Assembly: GCF_000817785.2 (NCBI RefSeq)
Contig: NZ_JTCM02000025.1
Span: forward strand, 1-38,838
Source of the DNA: Hassallia byssoidea VB512170
GTDB lineage: Bacteria > Cyanobacteriota > Cyanobacteriia > Cyanobacteriales > Nostocaceae
Direction of reading: 5' to 3'
DNA: 38,838 nt
Shown here piece after piece: positions 17,730 to 25,898 of this stretch. Numbering within the stretch: position 1 is the first letter of the stretch; each line of letters opens with the position of its first letter. The notes beneath the pieces are model-generated. The model worked only from the letters and a program-made list of their open reading frames with translations, had not been told where the DNA came from and searched no databases. Made by a program: the position numbers and the translations under genes.

Positions 17730-18497
17730 CTAAAGGCTATTTGGATCTACGCCCATAGCCCGCAGCCTTTCTGCTAGTAATTGGGCACGTTGTTCAGCTT
17801 CGGAAACACGTTGTTCAGCTTCGGAAACACGTTGTTCAGCTTCAAAAGCACGTTGTTCAGCTTCAAAAGCGCGTTCATCACCAGTTAGCAAAATATTCCC
17901 ATCTTTGTAACACCAACGCAACCAAATATCTTGTCTACCTTCAAATTCTCCTTCCCAAAGAGTCAAACCTAAACCAACTTGTTCTAACCAAGTTTCTGTA
18001 GTTTCAAAATAACGCCTTCCTCTAAGTTCATAAATGCGTAGCGGTTGTCCTAATTGCTGAGTGGGGTCATATACAATGTAGTAACTCACCCGCATGTGTT
18101 CATAAATTTCTAGTTTTCTCCCTAATTCATCACCTTCTTTATTTGAGACAATTTCAATTGCAACTTCTGGGGGTTTACCAAAACGCCAAACCATGTAACA
18201 ACGATTTTGCTTTTCCCACCAATTTTGAGGAACTTGTACATCTAAGCTGAGGAAAATATCGGGTACAATGGGAGGCTCACCGTCTGTATGATAAATGCCG
18301 ACATTAGCAGCGGCTAGGAAAATTTGATTTTGTTGAGAACTATAAAGAGAACCGACTGAAAGGCGTTGTTGTTTTTCGGAAGCGAAATTATCCACAGGCT
18401 TATCATCTTCAGTGACTAGCTGGTTAGCATCTGGCACGTAGTAATCATCATTATTGATTAAAAGTTGCTCAACCATAAATTTATCTACAAATTTCAA
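17730..18497 (-). CDS. Uma2-family protein with C-terminal heptad repeats
   Basis: 255 aa. The core (about 50-190) is a PD-(D/E)xK-like Uma2 domain: VPDIFLSLDVQVP, PPEVAIEIVSNKEGDELGRK and VSYYIVYDPTQQLG supply the usual acidic and Lys positions. Uma2 proteins are very abundant in cyanobacteria; a nuclease fold is established but the role is not. The C-terminus has four near-identical heptads (RAFEAEQ twice, RVSEAEQ twice) that form a coiled coil ending in AERLRAMGVDPNSL. The underlying DNA is a 21-bp tandem repeat. It is a single gene, convergent with ftsH. Confidence 0.88.
   Translation of the reverse strand: MKFVDKFMVEQLLINNDDYYVPDANQLVTEDDKPVDNFASEKQQRLSVGSLYSSQQNQIFLAAANVGIYHTDGEPPIVPDIFLSLDVQVPQNWWEKQNRCYMVWRFGKPPEVAIEIVSNKEGDELGRKLEIYEHMRVSYYIVYDPTQQLGQPLRIYELRGRRYFETTETWLEQVGLGLTLWEGEFEGRQDIWLRWCYKDGNILLTGDERAFEAEQRAFEAEQRVSEAEQRVSEAEQRAQLLAERLRAMGVDPNSL
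17800..17870 (-). repeat. 21-bp coding tandem repeat in the Uma2 gene
   Basis: Units of the form ACGTTGTTCAGCTTCGGAAA repeat about four times, with a two-plus-two pattern of sequence variants, and encode the heptads RVSEAEQ / RAFEAEQ. The array is a likely site of copy-number change. Confidence 0.8.
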
Positions 18498-18816
18498 GTG
18501 TTATTTCTAGGTTAGTTGATTAAAAAGTAAAAGTGCGATTAGCCTTTATGCTTTAAGCTTTGCTTATCGCACTTTCTGTATTCGGATAATATGGAATATA
18601 CGCATGAGTGGCAAATTTATTAATAACAAGACAATTAAAGGTACATATAAGTTGATTCCTAGGGAAACCGATTTGAATCAAACTCAATTTGGAGAATTCA
18701 CAGTAATTAAGGAAAATTAAAGCAAAAGACAACTAGTCTTGCATTACTAGATGTTACTTTCACATAAATACTGTAACAATATTTATAAAATCGTTGAAAA
18801 TTAGTGCATTTCACCT
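18498..18816. other. Intergenic region between Uma2 and glcD
   Basis: AT-rich. The only candidate content is a 38-codon frame at 18604-18720. It should carry the divergent promoters of the two flanking genes, but none could be assigned confidently. Confidence 0.35.
18604..18720 (+). CDS. Possible 38-aa small protein or gene remnant
   Basis: ATG to TAA encodes MSGKFINNKTIKGTYKLIPR followed by ETDLNQTQFGEFTVIKEN. It has balanced composition and reads like the edge of a globular domain. No Shine-Dalgarno is obvious and I do not recognise it. Confidence 0.25.
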   Translation: MSGKFINNKTIKGTYKLIPRETDLNQTQFGEFTVIKEN

Positions 18817-20286
18817 ATGCTTACCCAAGATAAACAACAACGCAACTGGAAACCGATTATTAAGCAATTTGAGGCTGTACTGGGCAAAAATGGGGTAGTA
18901 CAGCGTCGAGAAGAACTGATTACTTATGAGTGTGATGGTTTGACTAGCTATCGTCAACGTCCAGCGGTGGTAGTTTTGCCAAGAACTACAGAACAAGTTG
19001 CCCAAGTCGTGAAGATATGCGATCGCTATTCTATCCCCTTTATCGCCCGTGGCTCTGGCACCGGTTTATCTGGTGGTGCTTTGCCAATTGAAGATTGCGT
19101 TTTAATTGTCACTTCTTTAATGCGGCAAATACTCAGCGTCGATTTAGAAAATCAGCGCGTAGTCGTTCAGCCTGGGGTAATTAACAATTGGGTGACACAA
19201 ACTGTTTGTGGTGCTGGATTTTACTACGCTCCCGATCCTTCGAGTCAAATTATCTGCTCAATTGGTGGCAATGTCGCAGAAAATTCTGGTGGAGTACATT
19301 GCTTGAAGTACGGTGTCACCACTAACCACGTTCTCGGATTGAAAATTGTCACGCCTGATGGTTCAATTGTCGATATTGGCGGACAAATTCCGGAAATGCC
19401 TGGTTATGATTTAACAGGTATATTTGTTGGTTCCGAGGGCACTTTAGGAATTGCTACAGAAATTACTTTGCGAATTCTCAAAAGCGCAGAATCAATTTGC
19501 GTCCTTCTAGCAGATTTTACCACAGTTGAAGCCGCAGCGGAAAGTGTTTCTGACATCATCAGCGCCGGCATTATTCCCGGTGGGATGGAAATGATGGATA
19601 ATATCAGCATCAATGCTGTGGAAGATGTAGTTGCTACAAATTGTTATCCCCGCGATGCAACGGCAATTTTGTTAGTAGAAATCGACGGTTTAGAAGTGGA
19701 AGTTACAGCAAATAAACAGCGCGTTGCAGAAATTTGTCTCAAGAATGGTGCGCGTAACATTACATCTGCTAGTGACTTAGAAACGCGATTAAAATTGTGG
19801 AAAGGACGCAAAGCCGCTTTTGCCGCTGCGGGAAATTTAAGTCCTGACTATTATGTTCAAGATGGTGTAATTCCCCGCACGCAATTACCTTACGTTTTGC
19901 AAGAAATTGAGGCATTAAGTCAAAAATTTGGTTATCAAATTGCGAATGTATTTCACGCTGGAGATGGCAATCTTCACCCGCTGATTTTATTTGATAATTC
20001 CGTGGAGGGTGCATTAGAAAAGGTGGAAGAAGTCGGCGGAGAAATTCTTAAACTTTGCGTGAGAGTAGGTGGAAGTATTTCTGGTGAACATGGCATTGGT
20101 GCAGATAAAAAATGTTATATGCCAGATATGTTTAGCGAAATCGATTTAGAAACTATGCAATGGGTTCGGCAAGTTTTTAATCCTCAAGGTTTAGCAAATC
20201 CTGGAAAGATTTTTCCCACACCGCGTACTTGTGGTGAAGCTGCTTCTGCAAGTAAGCAGCAGTTTGAAGGTGTGGAACGCTTTTAA
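18817..20286 (+). CDS. glcD: Glycolate dehydrogenase / FAD-linked oxidase subunit GlcD
   Basis: 489 aa. It oxidises glycolate (or D-lactate) to the 2-oxoacid in photorespiration. The FAD-binding type 4 domain spans about 50-235: PRTTEQVAQVVKICDRY, ARGSGTGLSGGALPIED and GGNVAENSGGVHCLKYGVTT, then YDLTGIFVGSEGTLGI. The C-terminal FAD-oxidase domain contains FHAGDGNLHPLILFD and GGSISGEHGIGADKK. It is full length for the family. The start is the ATG in CACCTATGCTTACC. It stands alone; no glcE or glcF is adjacent. Confidence 0.93.
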   Translation: MLTQDKQQRNWKPIIKQFEAVLGKNGVVQRREELITYECDGLTSYRQRPAVVVLPRTTEQVAQVVKICDRYSIPFIARGSGTGLSGGALPIEDCVLIVTSLMRQILSVDLENQRVVVQPGVINNWVTQTVCGAGFYYAPDPSSQIICSIGGNVAENSGGVHCLKYGVTTNHVLGLKIVTPDGSIVDIGGQIPEMPGYDLTGIFVGSEGTLGIATEITLRILKSAESICVLLADFTTVEAAAESVSDIISAGIIPGGMEMMDNISINAVEDVVATNCYPRDATAILLVEIDGLEVEVTANKQRVAEICLKNGARNITSASDLETRLKLWKGRKAAFAAAGNLSPDYYVQDGVIPRTQLPYVLQEIEALSQKFGYQIANVFHAGDGNLHPLILFDNSVEGALEKVEEVGGEILKLCVRVGGSISGEHGIGADKKCYMPDMFSEIDLETMQWVRQVFNPQGLANPGKIFPTPRTCGEAASASKQQFEGVERF

Positions 20287-20324
20287 ATTTCGCGCCTTGG
20301 CGTAATACAATACAGATATTGTAG

Positions 20325-20352
20325 GGTGCGTTATAACGAAGTTTAACGCACC
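20325..20352. repeat. GGTGCGTTA palindrome downstream of glcD
   Basis: GGTGCGTTA-TAACGAAGTT-TAACGCACC, a 9-bp stem. It is a common dispersed cyanobacterial palindrome. It has no T-run, and any effect on the glcD transcript end is speculative. Confidence 0.6.
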
Positions 20353-20706
20353 ATTAATGGTATGAGATACCGTATTTTCGGCGGTAACACAGCTTCTTAG
20401 TGGTTTTATATTTAATTTAACCCACCTACTTAATATAAGTACAGAAACTTTGAATATGTAGCTATCTTAAATAATTCGTAAAAAAGGCTTTTCGGAAAGA
20501 AACGAACCGCAGAGACGCAGAGAACACAGAGGAAGAGTAAAAAAGAGTTTCACGTTCTCATTTATTATAAAAATTTACTTTAAATGTATTTTAAACCACA
20601 GATAAACTTTGTTTTTTTTTCTTTATAAAAAGCCGATAAAAATCCGGATTGAGAATATTTTAGTTTGTAGTTTACAATAGCCGAGAACAGTTAGTCAAAG
20701 CCACAA
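20353..20706. other. Intergenic region upstream of the GH10-like gene
   Basis: AT-rich. It contains a short CGCAGAGACGCAGAGAACAC tract near 20508-20532, another dispersed cyanobacterial low-complexity repeat. No gene is seen. Confidence 0.4.
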
Positions 20707-21933
20707 ATGAATCGCTTTGCTCGTCGTTGTCTATTTTACTTATTATATTTAGGATTAATACTCAATTTAACAGTATTTTCGCTACCTGTACCTGTTAATA
20801 CTCAAAGTATAAATTCACCGGAAATAACAGAAATTCGTGGCGTTTGGCTGACTAATGTGGCAAGTGGTGTGCTATTTGTTCCTTGGGGTATCAATCGCGC
20901 TTTAAATCAATTATCAAGGCTCAATTTTAATACGATTTATCCTGTCGTTTGGAATCGAGGATATACTTTTTATAAAAGTCTTGTTGCTAAACAAATTACT
21001 GGTTCAGATTCTCAACCTTTGCTGAAATTCATGCACGGGGGACGAGATGCTTTAACAAGCTTAGTCAAGCTTTCTCAAGCTAAAAATTTGAGTGTGATTC
21101 CCTGGTTTGAATATGGGTTGATGATACCCCATAATTCACAATTGGCAAAAAGTTATCCAGATTGGTTGACTATTGGGCAATCGGGTATTAAATCTATTCA
21201 AGAAAGTCCTCCGGAAGAAATTAACAACGGTGTAAATAAGGTGGCTTGGCTGAATCCTCTCCATCCGCAAGTTAAAGAGTTTATTAAAGCGTTAATTTTG
21301 GAAATCGTTAGTAATTACAATGTCGATGGTATTCAGCTTGACGACCACTTTGCGATGCCTGTACAGTTCGGTTATGATGCTTTCACTGTCAAAGTTTATC
21401 AACAAGAACATCAAGGTAAAAGTCCCCCTACAGATTGTTTTAACTCAGAATGGATGCGTTGGCGAGCGGATAAAATTACAGATTTCATGGCGGAAATTTA
21501 TCAAGCTGTCAAAGCAGTTAAACCGAATGCGAAAATATCTCTATCGCCGAATTCTCAAGCTTTTGCTTATAAATATTACTTGCAAGATTGGGAAAGCTGG
21601 GTAAAAAAAGGTTTGGTGGATGAGTTGATTTTGCAGGTATATCGAGACGATCCTGACAGTTTTATGGCGGAAATCAGCGCACCAGCGGTACAATTTGCGC
21701 TGAGTCAAATACCTGTAGGAATAGGGATATCAACAGGTACTTTACGCGATTCTGTGGAAATTGCCCAAATTAAAGAACAAGTGAGAATGGTACGCGATCG
21801 CCATTTTGATGGTATCTCTTTTTTCTACTGGGAAAGTTTATGGGGTTACATCGCACCGGAATCCCCAAAACAACGGCGTCAGGCTTTTAGTGAGATTTTC
21901 AACGCTACAGCTAAGAAATCATTGCTGCCTTAA
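20707..21933 (+). CDS. GH10-like (GHL10) family glycosyl hydrolase-like protein
   Basis: 408 aa with an N-terminal signal (about 8-28) followed by a TIM-barrel domain of the GHL10/DUF187 type. EIRGVWLTNVASGVLFVPWG (about 41-60) is the typical family opening. NFNTIYPVVWNRGYTFYKS, IPWFEYGLMIP, VDGIQLDDHFAMP and HFDGISFFYWESLWGY follow in the expected order. The enzyme activity of this group is poorly defined; action on cell-wall or extracellular glycans is inferred. A small membrane protein gene starts 5 bp after it, so the two are probably co-transcribed. Confidence 0.88.
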   Translation: MNRFARRCLFYLLYLGLILNLTVFSLPVPVNTQSINSPEITEIRGVWLTNVASGVLFVPWGINRALNQLSRLNFNTIYPVVWNRGYTFYKSLVAKQITGSDSQPLLKFMHGGRDALTSLVKLSQAKNLSVIPWFEYGLMIPHNSQLAKSYPDWLTIGQSGIKSIQESPPEEINNGVNKVAWLNPLHPQVKEFIKALILEIVSNYNVDGIQLDDHFAMPVQFGYDAFTVKVYQQEHQGKSPPTDCFNSEWMRWRADKITDFMAEIYQAVKAVKPNAKISLSPNSQAFAYKYYLQDWESWVKKGLVDELILQVYRDDPDSFMAEISAPAVQFALSQIPVGIGISTGTLRDSVEIAQIKEQVRMVRDRHFDGISFFYWESLWGYIAPESPKQRRQAFSEIFNATAKKSLLP

Positions 21934-21938
21934 AAATA

Positions 21939-22508
21939 ATGGTACTAAAACCTGTAAAATCTGAACTAGGGTTCACTTTGCTGTGGACTGTAACTACTTT
22001 TAGCGGCTTTCTGCTCAGTTTGCTTTTTGTTGAAATTGGCGAAAAGGCAGATGTGGGAATTTTACAAGCTGCCATCGGTTCAAGTGCGATCGCACTTCCT
22101 CAAAGTTTCCTTCTCAGACAACGCATCTTCTCAAAGATGTGGGTGTTATCAACTGTTTTCGGTTGGATTGTCATCACGGCTATCAGTGTTGGTGCTATGG
22201 GTTGGATCGTCTCTACAAGTCAATTTTTACCCTTTCGAGTCGTTTATGGCTCAGTTTATGCAGCAATTGGCGGTTTTGTTATCGGATTCTTTCAATGGCT
22301 GGCGATTTGTCCGTCTGTTCCCTCGGCTTGGCGATGGATATTTATAAGTTCTTTGAGTTGGGCGATCGCTATACCTGTAGGTTCTGTCATTGGTATGCTT
22401 TTGTACCGTCTATCAAGGGTATTTTTAGGCGAAATCGTCGGTTTAGCTATTACTTGGCTTTTGGTTGCTATTATTACAGGTATCAATGCTGACAAAATTT
22501 TTCGGTAA
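21939..22508 (+). CDS. Multi-pass membrane protein of unknown function
   Basis: 189 aa, very hydrophobic, with about five membrane segments, including LLWTVTTFSGFLLSLLFVEI, LSTVFGWIVITAISVGAMGW, YAAIGGFVIGFFQWLAI and LAITWLLVAIITGI. The short spacing (5 bp) to the GH10-like gene suggests one transcript. I recognise no family motif beyond general similarity to small cyanobacterial membrane proteins with a GFFQWL element. Confidence 0.7.
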   Translation: MVLKPVKSELGFTLLWTVTTFSGFLLSLLFVEIGEKADVGILQAAIGSSAIALPQSFLLRQRIFSKMWVLSTVFGWIVITAISVGAMGWIVSTSQFLPFRVVYGSVYAAIGGFVIGFFQWLAICPSVPSAWRWIFISSLSWAIAIPVGSVIGMLLYRLSRVFLGEIVGLAITWLLVAIITGINADKIFR

Positions 22509-22818
22509 GATTGTAAAGAATTATAAAAATATTATTGATTTATAATTAAGTCTGTGCAAATATTTGAAAAAAGTATTAAAAATAACATTTAGGAAATTTA
22601 CTTTAACCTGCAAATGCATTTTCGCCTTTAAAAAGCAGGATTTTTTCAACTGATATTAATTAAGCTTCAAAGCTTGGCACGAAAAGTCGAGAAAGATATA
22701 AACATCGCTCTCGTCAACGCGCTGGAATACATTGTTTGCGGGGAAGTGAAGAATTTATCGAAATATTATATATACAACCCGCCATGAGTTGAAGAAAGCA
22801 AAACTAGACAAAGATCGC
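22509..22818. other. Intergenic region before the sensor kinase
   Basis: AT-rich. A weak terminator-like hairpin (CCTGC at 22607, GCAGG at 22635, then ATTTTTTC) could end the upstream pair of genes. No other gene is seen. Confidence 0.35.
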
Positions 22819-25044
22819 ATGAATATTAATCCATTGGAATCAACCGCAGAGTTGATACAAGCATCACCATCGGGTGCGATCGCCTCTGGCGGGGCTTTGC
22901 CCATCGCACTTCATGAGGAAAGTACTAGCGAGCAGCTTCTACTAAGCATATATAATTCTGTTGAAGCATCAATCTTTGTAGTAGATGTTTTAGAAAATGG
23001 GGATTTTCGGTATGTTGGGTTAAATCCAACTCACGAAAGATGGACTGGTATTCGTAAAGATGATTTGAGAGGGAAAACACCAGAAGAAGTACTTTCCCCA
23101 GTCGATGCGGCAAACGTGCGTCAGCATTATAGTGAGTGCGTGCGATGCAGCAAAACTATTTGCTACGAACAATGCTTGCAATTCCAGGGAATTCCTAGTT
23201 GGTGGAAAACAACGCTAACACCATTGCGAAATAGTAATTCCCGGATTTATCGATTAATTGGCACTAGTAAGAATATTACCGCTATCAAACAAGCAGAAGC
23301 AGGGGGAATTGACGCGCAGCGCGAGGAACTTCTAAAAGCGATCGCCGAACAAATTCACTCTGGTGTAGAATTACAGATAATTATCAATCAAACAGTAAAG
23401 AGAATTCGCTCTTTTTTAGAGAGCGATCGCGTCATCATTTATCGCTTCCAAGTCGATTGGAGTGGGATTATAATTGCCGAATCAACTATTGTTGCTGGTA
23501 CTTCTCTTCTAGGAACAAACATCAAAGATACTTGTTTTAGTGAAAAATATATAGAACGTTACAAACGTGGTGGAATTCAAGTTTTAGAAGATATTTACGC
23601 GGCTGGTTTGCATCCTTGTCAAATTGACTTACTTGCCTCTTTCCAGGTTAAAGCCAACGTCGTCGTGCCGATTTTATTAAAGCAGGATTTGTGGGGCTTA
23701 CTGATTGTCCACCATTGCCGATCGCCACGTCAATGGCAACAGACAGAAATTGATTTGCTCAAACAAATAGCTACTCAATTAGGAATTGCCGTACAGCAAA
23801 CACAACTTCAGCAACAAATAGAAACTCTCAAAGCACAGTTTAACTCGCAGATGCAGTTAATTTTCAACTATGAAGCAGTTGTGCGCCGAATTACCGAAAA
23901 AATCCGCGACAGTTTAGATGAAACACAGGTTTTGCAAACAGTAACTCAGGAATTAGCAAAAGTCCTGAAAGCTGATTCTTGTCAAATTGAATTTTATAAC
24001 AATTGTTGTAGTGTGGCAACAGTTGCCTATGAATACACTAATAGCAAATTTCCATGCCAAGAATCGAGCAGACAGATTGCAGACTTTCCAGAAATTTATC
24101 AGCAATTGTTGCAAAAAGAACCTTTACAATTTGTCCAAGTTGTGGGTGTGAATCCTCAAGCTGTAATGACATTAGCTTGTCCAATATTCGACGCACAAAA
24201 AATTTGGGGAAATCTGTGGCTGACAAGACAAACTCAAGAAGCTTTTGCAGAATTTGAAATTCAACTAGTACAGCAAATAGCCAACGAATGCGCGATCGCC
24301 ATTTGTCAAGCGCGACTTTACAAAGCTGCACAAGCACAAGTTAAAGAACTAGAAAAACTCAAACATCTGAAAAACGACTTTTTGCGAACCCTTTCTCATG
24401 AATTGCGAACCCCCATAACCAGCATCAGTCTTGCAGCGCAAACATTAGAAAGTGTTCTCCAGCAAGAAGGAGTATTAGAAATAGAATTAGTTCCGCAACT
24501 GTTTGGGATACTTGAAAACGAATGTGAACGAGAAAGCAAATTAATTAACGATCTACTTACATTAACATACCTCGAAGCCGACATTGAGCCAATGACTTTA
24601 ATAGCCATTGACTTACAAACCTGGCTTCCTTCTATCGTCGAGCCTTATCGAGAACGCATTTACTGCCAGCAGCAACAATTAAGTTTAAGTATTGCGAAAG
24701 AACTGCCATCTTTACAAATAGATATCACAGATTTGGAGCGTATTATCACAGAATTGTTAAATAATGCTTGTAAATATACTCCTGGTGGTGAAGCGATCGC
24801 AGTTTCAGCTTACTTGAAAGCAGACACAGTATGTCTTAGCGTTAGCAACACCGGCGTTGAGATACCCTCAGATGAACTTTCACGCATTTTCGATCCGTTT
24901 TACCGCATTCCCAAAAATGACCCCTGGAAATACGGTGGAACTGGATTAGGATTAGCATTAGTGAAGAAAATGGTCAAACATTTAAAAGCCACAATTGATG
25001 TAGAGAGTGCTGACAATAAAACCACCTTCACCATCCAATTTTAG
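22819..25044 (+). CDS. Hybrid-less sensor histidine kinase, PAS-GAF-GAF-HisKA-HATPase
   Basis: 741 aa from ATG 22819; a TTG ten codons upstream is possible. PAS is at about 38-158. The first GAF (about 170-325) has the cyanobacteriochrome plan: VDWSGIIIAEST, DTCFSEKYIERYKRGG, and HPCQIDLLASFQVKANVVVP with Cys267. The second GAF is at about 370-500. HisKA has phospho-acceptor His527 in RTLSHELRTPITS. The HATPase has N649 (LLNNACKYTPGG) and GTGLGLALVKK (707-717). The protein is soluble with no membrane segment. In cyanobacteriochromes the chromophore Cys is usually followed by His or Tyr; here it is Gln, so bilin binding is uncertain. Residues 19-30 are encoded by a palindromic repeat. No cognate regulator is adjacent. 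Confidence 0.9.
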   Translation: MNINPLESTAELIQASPSGAIASGGALPIALHEESTSEQLLLSIYNSVEASIFVVDVLENGDFRYVGLNPTHERWTGIRKDDLRGKTPEEVLSPVDAANVRQHYSECVRCSKTICYEQCLQFQGIPSWWKTTLTPLRNSNSRIYRLIGTSKNITAIKQAEAGGIDAQREELLKAIAEQIHSGVELQIIINQTVKRIRSFLESDRVIIYRFQVDWSGIIIAESTIVAGTSLLGTNIKDTCFSEKYIERYKRGGIQVLEDIYAAGLHPCQIDLLASFQVKANVVVPILLKQDLWGLLIVHHCRSPRQWQQTEIDLLKQIATQLGIAVQQTQLQQQIETLKAQFNSQMQLIFNYEAVVRRITEKIRDSLDETQVLQTVTQELAKVLKADSCQIEFYNNCCSVATVAYEYTNSKFPCQESSRQIADFPEIYQQLLQKEPLQFVQVVGVNPQAVMTLACPIFDAQKIWGNLWLTRQTQEAFAEFEIQLVQQIANECAIAICQARLYKAAQAQVKELEKLKHLKNDFLRTLSHELRTPITSISLAAQTLESVLQQEGVLEIELVPQLFGILENECERESKLINDLLTLTYLEADIEPMTLIAIDLQTWLPSIVEPYRERIYCQQQQLSLSIAKELPSLQIDITDLERIITELLNNACKYTPGGEAIAVSAYLKADTVCLSVSNTGVEIPSDELSRIFDPFYRIPKNDPWKYGGTGLGLALVKKMVKHLKATIDVESADNKTTFTIQF
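22874..22909. repeat. HIP1-containing palindrome inside the kinase coding sequence
   Basis: GTGCGAT / ATCGCAC arms enclose a GGC...GCC inner stem. The repeat is read in frame as AIASGGALPIAL near the N-terminus, before the PAS domain. It resembles intergenic palindromes of cyanobacteria. Confidence 0.6.
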
Positions 25045-25063
25045 CCTAACTCGTTCCTGTCCA

Positions 25064-25164
25064 CTCGTTCCCAGACTCTGGCTGGGAATGCCTTCATGAG
25101 CGATGCCTCATCTTAACTCGTTCCCAGACTCTGGCTGGCAATGTCTTCTGTGAGGCTCTGTCTC
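25064..25164. repeat. Two REP palindromes, 3' side of RAYT
   Basis: Two tandem units, each with CTCGTTCCCAGACTCTGGCT followed by a G(G/C)(G/C)AATG-type return arm and a second small GAGGC/GCCTC-type stem. The first unit spans about 25064-25109 and the second about 25117-25164. The second encodes the C-terminal tail of the RAYT protein. Confidence 0.8.
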
Positions 25165-25641
25165 CCCTAAATCAATCAACTCTACCTCTAATAACCCCGG
25201 TTGTCCCATATAATTACGGTAACTCGAATAGCGCCAATGAGCCGGATCATCTATATAACCACGTTTCACCGGATTATTATGGATATAATCCAACTTCTGT
25301 TTAAATATTTCCTCATCCAAAATAGCTTGTGGATGAAAACCTTCTTGCCAAACCTGATATTCTTGTTTTGTCTTATGTTTGAGTTTGTAGAATTCAAATT
25401 GATTAAGAATATAGCTAAAGTTATTTTTCTTAAGTAAGTCAATAATACAACGAGCCGTAAATGATTTAAAATCGCCTACTTCTTTAGATAAACTTGCGGC
25501 TGACGCAATTAAATGGAGATGATTCTCCATAATTACGTAACCATACAACTTTAATCGTTGCTGTCGTTGAAGAAAATTTAGAGAATTGAAAATAATTTCT
25601 GCGAATTCAACTTTACCAAACAGTGGCATCCAATTTACCAC
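25108..25641 (-). CDS. REP-associated tyrosine transposase (RAYT, Y1_Tnp)
   Basis: 177 aa from GTG 25641, a single-strand HUH-type transposase. The metal-binding HxH is in VIMENHLHLIAS and the catalytic Tyr is probably in FKQKLDYIHNNPVKRGYID. HWRYSSYRNYMGQPGLLEV is the usual C-terminal family block. The frame stays open upstream to 25728 and reads GRNRYHVLGTQPHFLTCTV, which looks like the missing first beta strand of the domain. The real start is therefore probably near 25695-25710 at a non-ATG codon, or the 5' end is altered. The last about 19 residues (from GETEPHRRH) are encoded by a REP. REPs flank both sides and hairpin copy 3 abuts the 5' end. Confidence 0.85.
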   Translation of the reverse strand: MVNWMPLFGKVEFAEIIFNSLNFLQRQQRLKLYGYVIMENHLHLIASAASLSKEVGDFKSFTARCIIDLLKKNNFSYILNQFEFYKLKHKTKQEYQVWQEGFHPQAILDEEIFKQKLDYIHNNPVKRGYIDDPAHWRYSSYRNYMGQPGLLEVELIDLGETEPHRRHCQPESGNELR

Positions 25642-25691
25642 TGTGCAGGTGAGAAAGTGTGGCTGGGTTCCTAGTACGTGGTAGCGGTTGC

Positions 25692-25803
25692 GTCCCTTGG
25701 GCTGACCCAGGACAAAAATGGACAGCCTTCATCCGAAAATGTCGTGGGGGATCGAGGATCTAGTAAACAAGGCTGTCCATTTTTGTCTACTTTTTGTGAA
25801 ACC
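25692..25803. repeat. 95-bp hairpin element, copy 3, abutting RAYT
   Basis: The arms at 25711-25729 (GACAAAAATGGACAGCCTT) and 25769-25787 are perfect 19-nt reverse complements. The left flank CCCTTGGGCTGACCCAG overlaps the 5' end of the RAYT reading frame. The right flank ends TTTTTGTGAAACCC. The G/C pair near the loop is inverted relative to copies 1 and 2, and both arms have changed. Confidence 0.85.
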
Positions 25804-25821
25804 CATAGTGTTACCTTATTA

Positions 25822-25880
25822 TAGCGAGGCAGAGCCACAAGAGATGCATTCCCAGCAGTCGTGCTGGGAACGAGAAAACG
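25822..25880. repeat. REP palindrome, 5' side of RAYT
   Basis: A small stem CGAGGCAGAGCC and a main stem CATTCCCAGCA-GTCG-TGCTGGGAACGAG, in inverse orientation to the REPs at 25064-25164. It completes a REP bracket around the RAYT gene and hairpin copy 3. Confidence 0.75.
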
Positions 25881-25898
25881 AGTAAAGCAGAAAATGCT

